Program-made: the position numbers and the translations under genes
Shown: positions 1 through 9,240 of the stretch, one piece after another
Layout of the letters: every line of letters begins with the position of its first letter
Numbering within the stretch: the stretch's first letter is position 1
Source: Methylococcaceae bacterium
GTDB lineage: Bacteria; Pseudomonadota; Gammaproteobacteria; Methylococcales; Methylomonadaceae
NCBI GenBank assembly: GCA_013140705.1
Contig: JABFSH010000059.1
Location: 1-53,060, forward strand
Direction: 5' to 3'
DNA length: 53,060 nt
The notes under the pieces: generated by a model
Databases searched by the model: none
Seen by the model: the letters and a program-made list of their open reading frames with translations, nothing else
Told to the model about the DNA's origin: nothing

Positions 1-1
1 A

Positions 2-310
2 CAAAGTTCCGGCATTCAACAAGTCAACCAGGCGATTGGCCAAATGGACGATGTGACGCAACAGAATGCCGCGTTGGTTGAACAGGCCGCGGCATCCGCG
101 GAATCTCTGGAAGAGCAGGCTCAACAATTGTCGGACTCCGTAAATAAATTCTACGTTGATGAAACCAGTGGTCGTCAATCAAATCAAGCGCGACCTATGT
201 CGGTGAAACCTGAGAATGCGGCAGTCAAGATAGAAACCTACCAAAGTAAAGCGGCAGTACCGAAGCGGCCGTTGCAAGAGAAGGTAAGCGATGAATGGGA
301 AGAGTTTTAA
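2..310 (+). CDS. Methyl-accepting chemotaxis protein, C-terminal end (partial)
   Basis: The reading frame is open from the window edge to a TAA at 308-310, so only the last 102 residues are present. The visible part carries the end of the MCP cytoplasmic signalling hairpin: I-x-Q-V-N-Q-A-I followed by M-D-D-V-T-Q-Q-N-A-A-L-V-E-Q-A-A-A, the standard descending helix that contacts CheA/CheW. It is followed by a coiled coil and a polar tail of about 50 residues ending D-E-W-E-E-F, which resembles the C-terminal pentapeptide tether (W-E-x-F type) that recruits CheR/CheB in some receptors. That last point is inference. The sensory domain lies upstream of the window, so the ligand is unknown. Confidence 0.9.
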   Translation, partial: QSSGIQQVNQAIGQMDDVTQQNAALVEQAAASAESLEEQAQQLSDSVNKFYVDETSGRQSNQARPMSVKPENAAVKIETYQSKAAVPKRPLQEKVSDEWEEF

Positions 311-428
311 ATGAAATTGATATATCCAGTGATGCTGCCGAAGCAGCGCAGCTATGTTAATTAAACCCGGGTTGACTAGAAGTTGCTTCACTTACTTGGA
401 TTCTGACGACTCGCAATCCCTAATTTGA

Positions 429-893
429 ATGATAACAATACGGGAATCACAAGACAACGTGCAAACAGTTACATCAGGAACAAATGGCACAAACATGAAT
501 CAAATCGAGCAACTTGAAAGTGAATTAAATAAAAAGACGGAAGAATTGGAGCAACTCTGGGATGCTTATAATCATTTATTTAAAAAATTTAAACAAAGTA
601 CAATTTCGCTAAGGCATATTGAAAGTCAGCTTAAAGACGCAGAGGATCATTTGCAATATCTAAAGGCCTATGTAAACGAATATATCACCGATTTAGTGGA
701 AGAAAATCAGAAGCTCAAATTATCGGCCGATGTATGGTTAAAACGTGCATTGAAACTGGAATTGGATGTATTGAATGCGCGCGATGAAGCACAAAAAATT
801 GAAGCCGAGCACAGCCTTGCCATTACAAAAATGATCTTACTTGAAACCGACTTAAAGTCGACTAAACGTCAACTCAACAATGACAACTCGTAA
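429..893 (+). CDS. Hypothetical coiled-coil protein
   Basis: A 154-residue protein of unknown function. Nearly the whole chain after residue 23 is heptad-like and rich in Leu, Glu and Lys (N-Q-I-E-Q-L-E-S-E-L-N-K-K repeating in style), so a long alpha-helical coiled coil is expected. There is no signal peptide, membrane segment or catalytic motif. The start is uncertain: neither the ATG at 429 nor the in-frame ATG at 495 has a good ribosome-binding site, and the first 22 residues are Thr/Ser-rich and unlike the rest, so 495 may be the true start. It lies 118 bp after the chemoreceptor on the same strand; a functional link is possible but unsupported. Confidence 0.65.
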   Translation: MITIRESQDNVQTVTSGTNGTNMNQIEQLESELNKKTEELEQLWDAYNHLFKKFKQSTISLRHIESQLKDAEDHLQYLKAYVNEYITDLVEENQKLKLSADVWLKRALKLELDVLNARDEAQKIEAEHSLAITKMILLETDLKSTKRQLNNDNS

Positions 894-1034
894 AGAGTTG
901 ATTGCTACTCAATTTATCAGAGTTTGTCACCTGCCAAGGATTGTGTGATCTCACGAGCATAATTTGGCGCCTGTCAAACTATCAGCCCTTTTAAAACAAG
1001 CAATGATTTATACCATTAGCACACGGCCAATAAA

Positions 1035-1514
1035 ATGGAAAATGAGCTGATTGAGCTTGCCAAAGAGTTGGGGCGCTGGCTTACAGTAAACGGAAAAATA
1101 ATTACCACGGCTGAATCTTGCACGGGTGGATGGATCGCACAGAGCATTACTGAAATTCCGGGTAGTTCCGCATGGTTTGACAGAGGCTTTGTCAGCTACA
1201 GTAACATAGCAAAAATGCAAATGTTGGGTGTCAATCCATTAATACTGCAAACATATGGCGCAGTTAGTGCCGAAGTGGCACAAGAAATGGTCATAGGAGC
1301 TTTAAGTCATAGCGAAGCTGATGTTGCCATTGCTGTGACGGGCATCGCCGGACCTGACGGCGGCACATCGGAAAAACCTGTAGGAACTGTGTTTATTGCC
1401 TGGGCAAGCAAGGACGGTAACATCCGTGTCAAAAAAAAACTGTTTTACGGTAATCGTCAACAAATTAGGGCACAAACTGTACAGTTTGCGATTCAGGGTA
1501 TGTCTGAGTTGTAG
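1035..1514 (+). CDS. pncC: PncC / CinA C-terminal-family nicotinamide-nucleotide amidohydrolase
   Basis: At 159 residues this matches a stand-alone CinA C-terminal domain, the enzyme that deamidates nicotinamide mononucleotide to nicotinate mononucleotide in bacterial NAD recycling. The signature T-A-E-S-C-T-G-G is at residues 25-32, with Ser28 the expected catalytic residue. The second conserved block T-G-I-A-G-P-D-G-G-T followed by K-P-V-G-T-V lies near residues 102-119. The N-terminal molybdopterin-like domain of full CinA is absent, as is usual for gammaproteobacterial PncC. In many relatives pncC precedes recA, but here the next gene is a convergent lipase. No strong Shine-Dalgarno is seen before the ATG; the start is chosen by alignment with the family N-terminus. 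Confidence 0.92.
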   Translation: MENELIELAKELGRWLTVNGKIITTAESCTGGWIAQSITEIPGSSAWFDRGFVSYSNIAKMQMLGVNPLILQTYGAVSAEVAQEMVIGALSHSEADVAIAVTGIAGPDGGTSEKPVGTVFIAWASKDGNIRVKKKLFYGNRQQIRAQTVQFAIQGMSEL

Positions 1515-1585
1515 CGGATGTATTCACGCCGTGTATTGAAGGCTGGTTAGGAATCAACTTGTAATAAGTTAATAGTCATTTTAAG

Positions 1586-3367
1586 TTATTTACCTAATTC
1601 TAAATATTTCGGATTGAATATCTTCAACTGAATATAAACGATAATCGCAGGTATGACAGTTAAAATTGAAACAAGATAAACCAAAGGTAGCACTGCTTTT
1701 CCGGTACGAACTTTTCGGATGGCGTCGGCCAGTTTCTTTATTGTTCCAATACGTTCAGGCAGCATACTAAATAAAAACCATGCTGCTGATCCGAAAACGA
1801 GCATGCTGGTCAGTATTTTGGGTGAATTCAATAGCGTGATAATTTTAACTTGATAGGTGCTTAATATGGCATAGAGCACTGCCCAGATAATGCCGAGGCT
1901 TATTAGAGCAAGAATGCCAGCGATAATACGCCCGTTCATTCCCATTAAACGGAAAAGCTTAAAAAACAAATCGCCAGCTATTTGAAGCTGATGGGTCAGC
2001 TTAGCCGAATCCTGACTTATTTTTGTTCGGATATTCAGGAAATTCCAGGATTCTGATGGGGCAACTTTTAAACCATCCGATTGATTGAGGAATCGATCAC
2101 TCAGGCAATAGCCGTCATACATCAGGGAGTTGGCTTCAATATCGGTAAAAGCATCCAAGTCGGTTCGGATGGCTGAAAGCAGGTAAACCTGACCATTGCT
2201 GATTCCATCGCTACTGTCAACGGGGGTAGAAAAGGCTGGAAAATGTTCTGATCCTTCAAAACTATCCCTTAGATGCCAAAAGCCGGTATTCGGTCGATTC
2301 CTCAAGTTCTGCGTTTCACTGCCCCGGACTCTTATCATCAAGATGTCGTTGGACCGGAATATGACGGAGATCAGTTTACTGGATGGTGTGCGGGTATACT
2401 GCAATTGGCCTGATGCATCACTGCAGATGGTGTGCGTACAGCTTTCATCGCTGAGAGTTGCGAGCCCTTGATTATCGTATACGCCGCCATCGACCAGTTC
2501 AACCACAATTTCTTCGCCATTTTGCTGATACAGGTCGTGGATGGACAAAGGCGTAAATAAAGAAGGTACGCAGGCTGAAGCGGCAACTGCATCTGACAAG
2601 GTCAAAGAGGCCAGCTTCTTGTGTTGTTGCTCTGAAAGTGCCGGATCATCAAAATATAGTTGCGGATAAAGTGAAGGGATGGGGTGGTTATCCTGTGGCG
2701 CCAAGGCTACACCTACCGAAGATGCAGTGAATTTCCAAAGTTCGCCAGAATTTAATGTTGTGGCGTTGATGGCCAGCATGGGGACTTTGTATTCAGCGGT
2801 TTTGTTATAGGCCCGAATGTCAAATCCAACTTGTGTGCCGGGTGGATATATTTTTAAATCGCTTAGAAAAATGGCTCTGGTGTCTTTAATGCACAACACG
2901 TCCAATAACCAATCGGAAAAACTCTCGCGCTGTTGACTCTGAGTCGGCTTATAGAAAGTTTCATGGTAGAGCTCGGATAAGCGGTCACTGCGTGAGTAAT
3001 CGTCACTCAACAGCATTTTGGCGTTTTTGAAGGGGTTGAGTAGCGTTCTTGCCAAGATATTAGTTTGCACACCAGATAGAAACTCCCGTTCCAATTCTTT
3101 AACCAATTGAAGATAGGCGGCTTTGCCGGGTTTCAAGCCGTCCGGGCGTTTTTCTTCAAGTAATTGCTTGAGTTTAAGATAATACATGGCGCCGACAATC
3201 GAACCACCGGAAACGGTTGACAGCACCTGTACGTGTCTCAATAAATCCAATTCAGCCATGCGCGCCAGAACACCAATATGGAATAAGGCGGCGCGAAAGC
3301 CACCTCCGGAAAGAGCAAGGCCTAGCTTGTCGGTTGCGGTGACCTGAAATTTATTTTGACTATTCAT
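1586..3367 (-). CDS. Patatin-like phospholipase family protein with C-terminal membrane anchor
   Basis: A 593-residue protein with the patatin/cPLA2 Ser-Asp dyad layout. The oxyanion loop S-G-G-G-F-R-A-A is at residues 20-27, the nucleophile is Ser53 in T-V-S-G-G-S, and the D-G-G motif (E-L-V-D-G-G-V-Y-D-N-Q-G) lies near residue 290. The family hydrolyses acyl ester bonds of lipids. Three hydrophobic segments follow (about residues 482-505, 518-540 and 562-585), so the enzyme is probably tethered to the inner membrane with its catalytic part in the cytoplasm; no signal peptide is seen. The start is supported by CAGGAGA placed 6 nt before the ATG. It stands alone, convergent with pncC. The substrate is not deducible. 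Confidence 0.85.
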   Translation of the reverse strand: MNSQNKFQVTATDKLGLALSGGGFRAALFHIGVLARMAELDLLRHVQVLSTVSGGSIVGAMYYLKLKQLLEEKRPDGLKPGKAAYLQLVKELEREFLSGVQTNILARTLLNPFKNAKMLLSDDYSRSDRLSELYHETFYKPTQSQQRESFSDWLLDVLCIKDTRAIFLSDLKIYPPGTQVGFDIRAYNKTAEYKVPMLAINATTLNSGELWKFTASSVGVALAPQDNHPIPSLYPQLYFDDPALSEQQHKKLASLTLSDAVAASACVPSLFTPLSIHDLYQQNGEEIVVELVDGGVYDNQGLATLSDESCTHTICSDASGQLQYTRTPSSKLISVIFRSNDILMIRVRGSETQNLRNRPNTGFWHLRDSFEGSEHFPAFSTPVDSSDGISNGQVYLLSAIRTDLDAFTDIEANSLMYDGYCLSDRFLNQSDGLKVAPSESWNFLNIRTKISQDSAKLTHQLQIAGDLFFKLFRLMGMNGRIIAGILALISLGIIWAVLYAILSTYQVKIITLLNSPKILTSMLVFGSAAWFLFSMLPERIGTIKKLADAIRKVRTGKAVLPLVYLVSILTVIPAIIVYIQLKIFNPKYLELGK

Positions 3368-3713
3368 TATTATCTCCTGGCACGTAGCATTGTAATAAAA
3401 CTTAGGATTAAATCTAATGGGCCTGCCAATCCAGTGTATGAAAAAAAGTTTAACCCTTGAGGTATTTCAAAACTCCTGGTAACTGGTCTTCGATAGACGA
3501 GCGGTGGTTGTGTTGAATGTATTCACTTTTTCCGTTCGTGATGAGTCCTTCGGTTTCGCAAAGGAGGGCCTTTTAATAATATGCAGGCAAAAAGTCATTA
3601 GGGATGGGCTCACAAGCGTTAATTTAAACTCATCAGCATCATTATCCGTTTTCTCCCCCCAGATGTTTGGTTGTTGGTTTATATAAACTATTTTCTATTG
3701 ATCAATCAATCAA
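3368..3713. other. Intergenic region, no gene seen
   Basis: About 345 bp between the lipase start and the glycosyltransferase stop. A 60-codon open frame at 3504-3686 has no ribosome-binding site and no recognisable composition, so it is not called. At about 3699-3718 there is a short run of tandem ATCA units (gATCAATCAATCAATCAA), just beyond the glycosyltransferase stop. The lipase promoter should lie in the right-hand part of the first 150 bp, but no clear -35/-10 pair was recognised. Confidence 0.5.
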
Positions 3714-4712
3714 TCAAACAAGTGGCACAAGATTATTCACAAATTGCTGAGTGCATTTTTCCCACGTGTAGTCCATCGCATACTGTCGGCACATTTGCAA
3801 ATCTAACGATAATGCCTTAATGGCGGCTTGCTGGAGATCATCGCTCAATATGCCCACGTTCGCATCCGTGATGACATCTCTAGGTGCCTGAACCGGAAAA
3901 GCAGCTATTGGAACGCCACTGGCCAATGCTTCCAGCAGAACGACGCCAAACGTATCCGTCAGACTGGGAAAAACAAAGACATCGGCGGCCGCCATTAATT
4001 GAGCTAGGGTTTCGCCGTGTTGGTAACCGGTAAAACGAACGCCGGGGTATTTTTTTTCCAGGGTTTCCTTGTAAGGTCCATCGCCAATGACATACTTGGT
4101 TCCCGGAAGATCCAGCTTTAGAAAGGCCTCGATATTTTTTTCGATGGCGACTCTTCCGGTAAACATAAAAATAGGGCGCGGATCCTTGATAAACTCTTTT
4201 GTTCGAGGACGAAACAATGTGGTGTCAACGCCACGAGACCAGCAAGCCAATCGTTGATAGCCTTTTTGTCGCATTTCCATAGACAAGGTGGGTGTTGCGA
4301 CCATGACGCGCTGACTCTCGTTATGAAACCAACGCAAATAAGCTTCGCTGATCATAACAGGAAAACCGATGCGCAGCTTAAAATACTCTGGGAATTGGCT
4401 GAGATAAGAGCTGGTATAGTGATACCCCATGGCATGGCAATAGCGTCGGGCCGCGTAGCCGATAGGGCCTTCGGTGACCAGATGCAGCGCATCCGGTTTA
4501 AACGACTGAATGATGGGTCTCAAACGAGGGCCGCAGAGGAAAGCCAGGCCAACATCGGGATAACCCGGCCAAGGGTAAGTTCGGAAACGATCCGGTGTAA
4601 TTAACTCAACAACATGACCCAATTTTAACAACGTAGCGACAGTGTTGGTTAACGTTGTGACTACTCCGTTGATTTGTGGATGCCAGGCATCACTGATGAT
4701 TGCGATTCTCAA
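3714..4712 (-). CDS. GT4-family glycosyltransferase (GT-B fold)
   Basis: A 332-residue enzyme with both Rossmann halves of a GT-B glycosyltransferase. The N-terminal acceptor domain opens R-I-A-I-I-S-D-A-W-H-P-Q-I-N-G-V-V, typical of the MgtA / alpha-mannosyltransferase-like branch. The donor domain has the G-R-V-A-I-E-K-N block and the E-x7-E-type signature T-D-T-F-G-V-V-L-L-E-A-L-A-S-G-V-P. These enzymes transfer a sugar from a nucleotide sugar to a lipid or glycan. It starts at a TTG preceded by GGCAGGA about 7 nt upstream, 17 bp after the transporter stop, so the two genes are very likely co-transcribed. The exact sugar and acceptor cannot be told from the sequence. Confidence 0.88.
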   Translation of the reverse strand: MRIAIISDAWHPQINGVVTTLTNTVATLLKLGHVVELITPDRFRTYPWPGYPDVGLAFLCGPRLRPIIQSFKPDALHLVTEGPIGYAARRYCHAMGYHYTSSYLSQFPEYFKLRIGFPVMISEAYLRWFHNESQRVMVATPTLSMEMRQKGYQRLACWSRGVDTTLFRPRTKEFIKDPRPIFMFTGRVAIEKNIEAFLKLDLPGTKYVIGDGPYKETLEKKYPGVRFTGYQHGETLAQLMAAADVFVFPSLTDTFGVVLLEALASGVPIAAFPVQAPRDVITDANVGILSDDLQQAAIKALSLDLQMCRQYAMDYTWEKCTQQFVNNLVPLV

Positions 4713-4729
4713 CTGATATCCTGCCGATC

Positions 4730-6085
4730 TTATTGACGCCTGGCTTCAATCTGCGTGCGCAGGTCCAGATGCTTGTCCCGGTTGATCGGAAAATTCCAAA
4801 GAATTGGAACGGCTAAAAACATGATCAACGTGGGCAGCCAGCCGTAAATTCGCATTAACGCGAGTTCGGTAGCAGGGCTGTGCGTTGCAAGTGACGGTTC
4901 GAAGCCATAAAAGGCAGGCAACCAGGTGCCTAGAAAAACGCCTAAGCCAATTGCCAGTTTAATGGTCATGCCCCAAAGCGAGAAATATAAACCGGTGCGT
5001 TGATGGCCAGTGGCCAGCGTGTCATGATCAACAACATCAGCGGCTATCGCATTGGACAAAAAGATGATGGCGGCCAAACTACTGCCCCGACAGACAATCA
5101 GACTGATATAAAGCGTTATGTCGCCTGAGCCAACCAATGGAAAAGCCAGACTCCAAACACCGATCCATAGACCGGCCAGCGTGAGTGCGCGATGCTTGCC
5201 GATTCGATAGGAAAGTTTTATCCAAAGCGGTAAGGCAATTAGCGAGGCGATGGTTTCCGCCAGTATCATCGACGAAAACAATTCCGGTCTTCCCACCACA
5301 TGTTTGAGCACCATTTTATGCAGTGTTGCCTGAATCATGAGCCCCGAGACAAATAGCACCAGTGCGGACACCGTATTAATGAATGCCTTGTTCTGTACAA
5401 TGAGCTTGACTCCTGGCCAGCCGATGTGGATGGGACCATCCAGTTTTTCTGGCGGTCTTTCCGGGACGTAGAGAACGGTCAATGTTACAAACACTGGTAA
5501 ACAAATGCACACCATTAAAGCGATCACCATGAGATGTTCGCGATTGCCATGATAGCCGAGCAGACCCAAGACAATCAGGATCAGCAAGAAAATGATGTGG
5601 CCGATCGCGCCAAACGCTTCGCGCCAGGCAGCAATGCGCGATCGTTCATGATAATCGGTTGAGAGTTCGGCGCCCCAGGCCTTATACGGCAAGTCAAACA
5701 GCGTGAAGGCAAAAAACAATAAGCCAGTCCAAACCAACAGATACATGACGGACACGGAAGGGTCAGGTACAAACAGCATCCACATCGAAAGCACTAACAA
5801 CGGTGTACCTAACACAAGCCACTGCTTACGCCGTCCCCAGCGGCTATGCCAGCGATCACTGAGTATTCCGATAATGGGGTCGGTAAAGACATCGACTAAT
5901 CTCGAAATGGCAATGACAGTGCCGACGCTGGCGAGAGGCAATGCTAGGTCGTCTGCATAAAAGGAAGGGATAAACAGTACCATCGGCAATATCACGATGG
6001 CATGAGTCAAATGAGGTAGCCCATAGAAGGCCATGGTTTTATGTGTCAGCGAAAGCGACTTGGCTTGCAACGGTTTATTACTCAT
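4730..6085 (-). CDS. MFS transporter of the glycoside-pentoside-hexuronide (MelB-like, MFS_2) family
   Basis: A 451-residue polytopic protein with about 12 membrane segments. The hallmark loop between helices 2 and 3 is present (D-P-I-I-G-I-L-S-D-R-W followed by R-W-G-R-R-K), with an upstream Asp in R-L-V-D-V-F-T-D that in MelB-type carriers is part of the cation site. The family couples uptake of sugars or glycosides to H+, Na+ or Li+. It is the first gene of a two-gene unit with the GT4 glycosyltransferase, so a role in handling a saccharide or glycolipid is a reasonable inference. The start ATG has only a weak Shine-Dalgarno. A long inverted repeat lies 66-123 bp upstream (see 6151-6208). 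Confidence 0.88.
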   Translation of the reverse strand: MSNKPLQAKSLSLTHKTMAFYGLPHLTHAIVILPMVLFIPSFYADDLALPLASVGTVIAISRLVDVFTDPIIGILSDRWHSRWGRRKQWLVLGTPLLVLSMWMLFVPDPSVSVMYLLVWTGLLFFAFTLFDLPYKAWGAELSTDYHERSRIAAWREAFGAIGHIIFLLILIVLGLLGYHGNREHLMVIALMVCICLPVFVTLTVLYVPERPPEKLDGPIHIGWPGVKLIVQNKAFINTVSALVLFVSGLMIQATLHKMVLKHVVGRPELFSSMILAETIASLIALPLWIKLSYRIGKHRALTLAGLWIGVWSLAFPLVGSGDITLYISLIVCRGSSLAAIIFLSNAIAADVVDHDTLATGHQRTGLYFSLWGMTIKLAIGLGVFLGTWLPAFYGFEPSLATHSPATELALMRIYGWLPTLIMFLAVPILWNFPINRDKHLDLRTQIEARRQ

Positions 6086-6150
6086 TTTTACAAGGCCTGA
6101 TTTTATAAGTGGTAAGGCTCGCTCACAATCTGATAAGTATCCTCAATGCT

Positions 6151-6208
6151 TAGTTATATCATACTTTGTCATCGACATGAAAAATTACAGAATAATATGA
6201 TATAACTA
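6151..6208. promoter_or_regulatory. 13-bp perfect inverted repeat in the MFS / yoaA divergent gap
   Basis: The arms TAGTTATATCATA (6151-6163) and TATGATATAACTA (6196-6208) are exact reverse complements separated by 32 bp, in an AT-rich stretch of the 342-460 bp divergent intergenic region between the transporter and yoaA. The spacing corresponds to roughly four helical turns between arm centres, compatible with a dimeric regulator binding two half-sites or DNA looping. No regulator gene is adjacent. The rest of the region (6086-6484) shows no gene; open frames at 6229-6477 look spurious. The regulatory role is inference. Confidence 0.45.
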
Positions 6209-6484
6209 TATGAAACATAATAAAAATAGTGAATTTCATGTCTGTTTCAGTATTTCTATTACGACCCCGTATTCGAATCCCTCATCAATTTTCATCAGCA
6301 ACCTTTCCAAGATCTGTGCGAACCTTATCTCTTTCTTCGGTCGGCCAAGTTAAGCGCAGCATCGACGATTTTGGCATGGTACTTTGTAATGTTCGAATTT
6401 TAAAAACAAAACTTATTAGCTTTCTTAATGGCGCTGTCTTACCATTACATCCTTTGTCTATTTTCCGTATTCGTTAGCAAGACA

Positions 6485-8398
6485 GTGAATGAATTAGAGT
6501 CCGTATTTAGTCTCGAAGGTGCATTAGCGGCGGTGATACCGGGCTATCAGCCCCGGCTTGCTCAAATTGAAATGGCGTCGGCTATAGCACGTGCTATTGA
6601 TGAAAATCAGCATCTGATTGCCGAAGCGGGTACCGGAACCGGTAAAACCTTTGCTTATCTGATTCCTGCCATTTTGTCGGGTAAAAAAGTCATTATTTCG
6701 ACGGGCACCAAAAATTTACAGGACCAACTGTTCAATAAAGATTTACCTGTCATTCGCAAAGCGATGAAAATGCCTTTTATTGCTGCGTTGTTGAAGGGCA
6801 GAAGTAATTATTGTTGTACTTATCGCCTGCAAAATGCGGTTAATTCGCCATTGGGTTTCATCAAAGAAGAGGCGATGGCCTTGGCTAAAATCAAATCCTG
6901 GTCGCAGCGAACCAAAACAGGCGACATTGCGGAAATGTCCGAGGTGGCGGAAGCCGATCCGGTTTGGTATCAGGCCACCTCTTCTGTGGAGAATTGTCTC
7001 GGGCAGGATTGCCCGGATTATGCGGACTGTTTTCTGGTCAAAGCACGAAAAAACGCGCAGGAATGCGAAATTCTGGTCGTGAATCATCATTTGCTCTGTG
7101 CCGACTGGTCGATTCGTGACGGCGGTTTTGGCGAATTATTACCCAAGGCGGAAGTGGTTATCATTGATGAAGCACATCAATTGGCTGAAACGGCGTCCGA
7201 TTTTTTGGGAATTACGGTGGGCGCCAGACAGCTCAACGATCTGGCGCAGGACACACTGATTGAATATTTCAAGGATGCTACCGACTTGCCAGCTTTACGA
7301 AGCGCTTGTGAAGATTTGGAACATGAAGTAAAAGATCTTCGACTGGCATTCGGTATTGAATTAAGACGAGGTGAATGGCGCGAGATCGAGAACAATCCGA
7401 AACTGGCGGCGGGTTTGAATGCGATCAAGGATCAGTTGCAACGGTTGAATGAACAATTGTTGGTAGCATCGGTGAAAACCAAAGGCCTGGAGTCCTGCTT
7501 TAAACGATCTGACGAACTGGCGCTGCAGTTGAAAATCATCATGGACAACAGCAGCGGTCGATGGATACGCTGGTTTGAAACCCACAAAAAAACCTTTACC
7601 TTAAGTCGAACGCCGCTGGATATTGCCTCTGAATTTCACAGCTTCATGGAACAGCAGAAGGCGACCTGGATATTTACGTCGGCGACGTTAAGTGTGTCCA
7701 ACACCTTCGACCATTTTGCCAATAATCTAGGGCTCAGGAATGCGGCCAGTGAGAGTTGGGGCAGCCCTTTTGACTACGCCAACCAGTCGCTGTTTTATCA
7801 TCCCAAAGGCTTGCCCAAACCGAACGATCCAGATTTTATTCCTGTCATCGTTGAATTCGCGATACCGGTTTTACAAGCCAGCAAGGGTAGGGCATTTTTT
7901 CTGTTTACCAGCCATCGAGCGCTCAAACAGGCAGCTGATATTTTAAAAGATAAACTGGATTATCCCTTACTGATTCAGGGCAGTCGCCCGAAGAATAGGT
8001 TACTGGAGCAATTCAAACAGGCTGGAAATGCGGTCTTGCTGGGCACGTCGAGTTTTTGGGAAGGTGTGGATGTCAGGGGGGAAGCCTTATCCTGCGTCAT
8101 CATTGACAAATTGCCCTTCGCATCACCCGGCGATCCTGTTTTGAAAGCACGCATGGAAGCGATGACTCAACAGGGCCGCAATCCCTTCTTTGAATATCAA
8201 CTGCCGGCTGCCGTCATTGCGCTAAGGCAAGGTATAGGCCGGTTAATACGAGATGTGACGGATCGCGGTGTGTTAATGGTTTGCGACCCCCGATTGCTTA
8301 AACGCGCTTATGGCCAGATTTTTTTAGACAGTGTTCCGGCGATGAAGCGAACCCGTGACATTGCCGATGTTCAAGCATTTTTTCAGGAAGATACGTAG
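6485..8398 (+). CDS. yoaA: YoaA/DinG-type ATP-dependent DNA helicase (XPD-like, Fe-S)
   Basis: A superfamily 2 helicase of about 637 residues. Walker A is A-E-A-G-T-G-T-G-K-T, the DEAH box is I-I-D-E-A-H-Q-L, and the Cys set between them (N-Y-C-C, then N-C-L-G-Q-D-C and A-D-C-F) is the expected [4Fe-4S] ligand region of XPD/DinG helicases. C-terminal motifs include G-T-S-S-F-W-E-G-V-D and R-Q-G-I-G-R-L-I-R. YoaA acts in repair of stalled replication forks. The frame is open back to an ATG at 6428, but the GTG at 6485 is preferred because it gives the short family N-terminus before A-A-V-I-P-G-Y-Q-P-R; neither has a good Shine-Dalgarno. It is followed after 2 bp by tsaB, the same neighbour as in E. 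coli. Confidence 0.93.
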   Translation: MNELESVFSLEGALAAVIPGYQPRLAQIEMASAIARAIDENQHLIAEAGTGTGKTFAYLIPAILSGKKVIISTGTKNLQDQLFNKDLPVIRKAMKMPFIAALLKGRSNYCCTYRLQNAVNSPLGFIKEEAMALAKIKSWSQRTKTGDIAEMSEVAEADPVWYQATSSVENCLGQDCPDYADCFLVKARKNAQECEILVVNHHLLCADWSIRDGGFGELLPKAEVVIIDEAHQLAETASDFLGITVGARQLNDLAQDTLIEYFKDATDLPALRSACEDLEHEVKDLRLAFGIELRRGEWREIENNPKLAAGLNAIKDQLQRLNEQLLVASVKTKGLESCFKRSDELALQLKIIMDNSSGRWIRWFETHKKTFTLSRTPLDIASEFHSFMEQQKATWIFTSATLSVSNTFDHFANNLGLRNAASESWGSPFDYANQSLFYHPKGLPKPNDPDFIPVIVEFAIPVLQASKGRAFFLFTSHRALKQAADILKDKLDYPLLIQGSRPKNRLLEQFKQAGNAVLLGTSSFWEGVDVRGEALSCVIIDKLPFASPGDPVLKARMEAMTQQGRNPFFEYQLPAAVIALRQGIGRLIRDVTDRGVLMVCDPRLLKRAYGQIFLDSVPAMKRTRDIADVQAFFQEDT

Positions 8399-8400
8399 TA

Positions 8401-9108
8401 ATGAAATTATTAGCAGTAGATACTGCAACCGAAGCCTGTTCGGCCGCACTGTTTCTTGACGGTGAAGTGATTGAGTCTTTTAAGCTGGCGCCTAAAGAAC
8501 ATGCCCAACTGATTTTGCCGATGATTGACGCGTTAATGGCAGAAGCCGGCTTAAAACCCATGGACCTTGATGGCTTGGCATTCGGGCGTGGGCCCGGTTC
8601 CTTTACCGGTGTACGTATTGCCACCGGGGTCATACAGGGTATAGCGTTGGGCTTGGATATACCCGTCGTACCGGTTTCTACGTTAGCGGCGATCGCTCAG
8701 GATTTTTTTGATATAGAAGATAAATTTCAAGGTGGATTTTTATCGACAAACGTTGCTTTTACGGCCATGGATGCACGGATGGGCGAAATTTTTTGGGGTG
8801 TTTATCAACGCGATCAGCAAGGATTTGCGGAGCTGCTAGGCAAGGAAGCGGTAACACCGGCGGAAAACGTAGAATTTCCTGAACGAACAGGCGTTGGTGT
8901 GGGTTCCGGTTGGGGCGTTTATCAGTCTGTCTTAATGAATCGATTAACTGGATGGGTCAACCGATGCGAAGCGGATTTGTTACCCCGGGCAGGCGTGATT
9001 GCAAGATTGGGAGCCTATGGTTTTGATCAAGGTAAGGCCGTTGCCGTCGAGCAGGCGATGCCGGTTTATTTACGCGATAAAGTAGCAAAAAAGGAATCTG
9101 AACGGTGA
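8401..9108 (+). CDS. tsaB: tRNA threonylcarbamoyladenosine biosynthesis protein TsaB
   Basis: A 235-residue ASKHA-fold protein, the dimerisation partner of TsaD in the TsaBDE complex that installs t6A at position 37 of ANN-decoding tRNAs. The N-terminal L-A-V-D-T-A-T-E-A-C-S-A-A-L strand and the diagnostic G-R-G-P-G-S-F-T-G-V-R-I block (about residues 63-74) are both present, and the length matches bacterial TsaB. The start is an ATG two bases after the yoaA stop, preceded by GGAAG at about 10 nt inside the end of yoaA, so translation is probably coupled. The gene is essential in most bacteria. Confidence 0.95.
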   Translation: MKLLAVDTATEACSAALFLDGEVIESFKLAPKEHAQLILPMIDALMAEAGLKPMDLDGLAFGRGPGSFTGVRIATGVIQGIALGLDIPVVPVSTLAAIAQDFFDIEDKFQGGFLSTNVAFTAMDARMGEIFWGVYQRDQQGFAELLGKEAVTPAENVEFPERTGVGVGSGWGVYQSVLMNRLTGWVNRCEADLLPRAGVIARLGAYGFDQGKAVAVEQAMPVYLRDKVAKKESER

Positions 9109-9240
9109 ATTTAATTGTAATTCCGTCCAAACTACTGAAGGTTTAGTCTAGATATTGTCTGTTTGACAATGAGTCGAAATCGGGTACGTTATATGTTGGA
9201 TACCTAAAAAACTACTATAACAACAAAATGGAGAATGATG

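Noticed and set aside
3504-3686. 60-codon frame between lipase and glycosyltransferase
   Set aside because: No start context and no domain-like features; it stops in AT-rich intergenic sequence.
3699-3718. ATCA tandem run considered as a CRISPR-like or phase-variable repeat
   Set aside because: Only about four 4-bp units, outside any coding frame; no spacers or longer repeats. No CRISPR array was seen anywhere in the window.
6229-6477. 82-codon plus-strand frame upstream of yoaA
   Set aside because: No ribosome-binding site, no recognisable composition, and it overlaps the start of the helicase gene.
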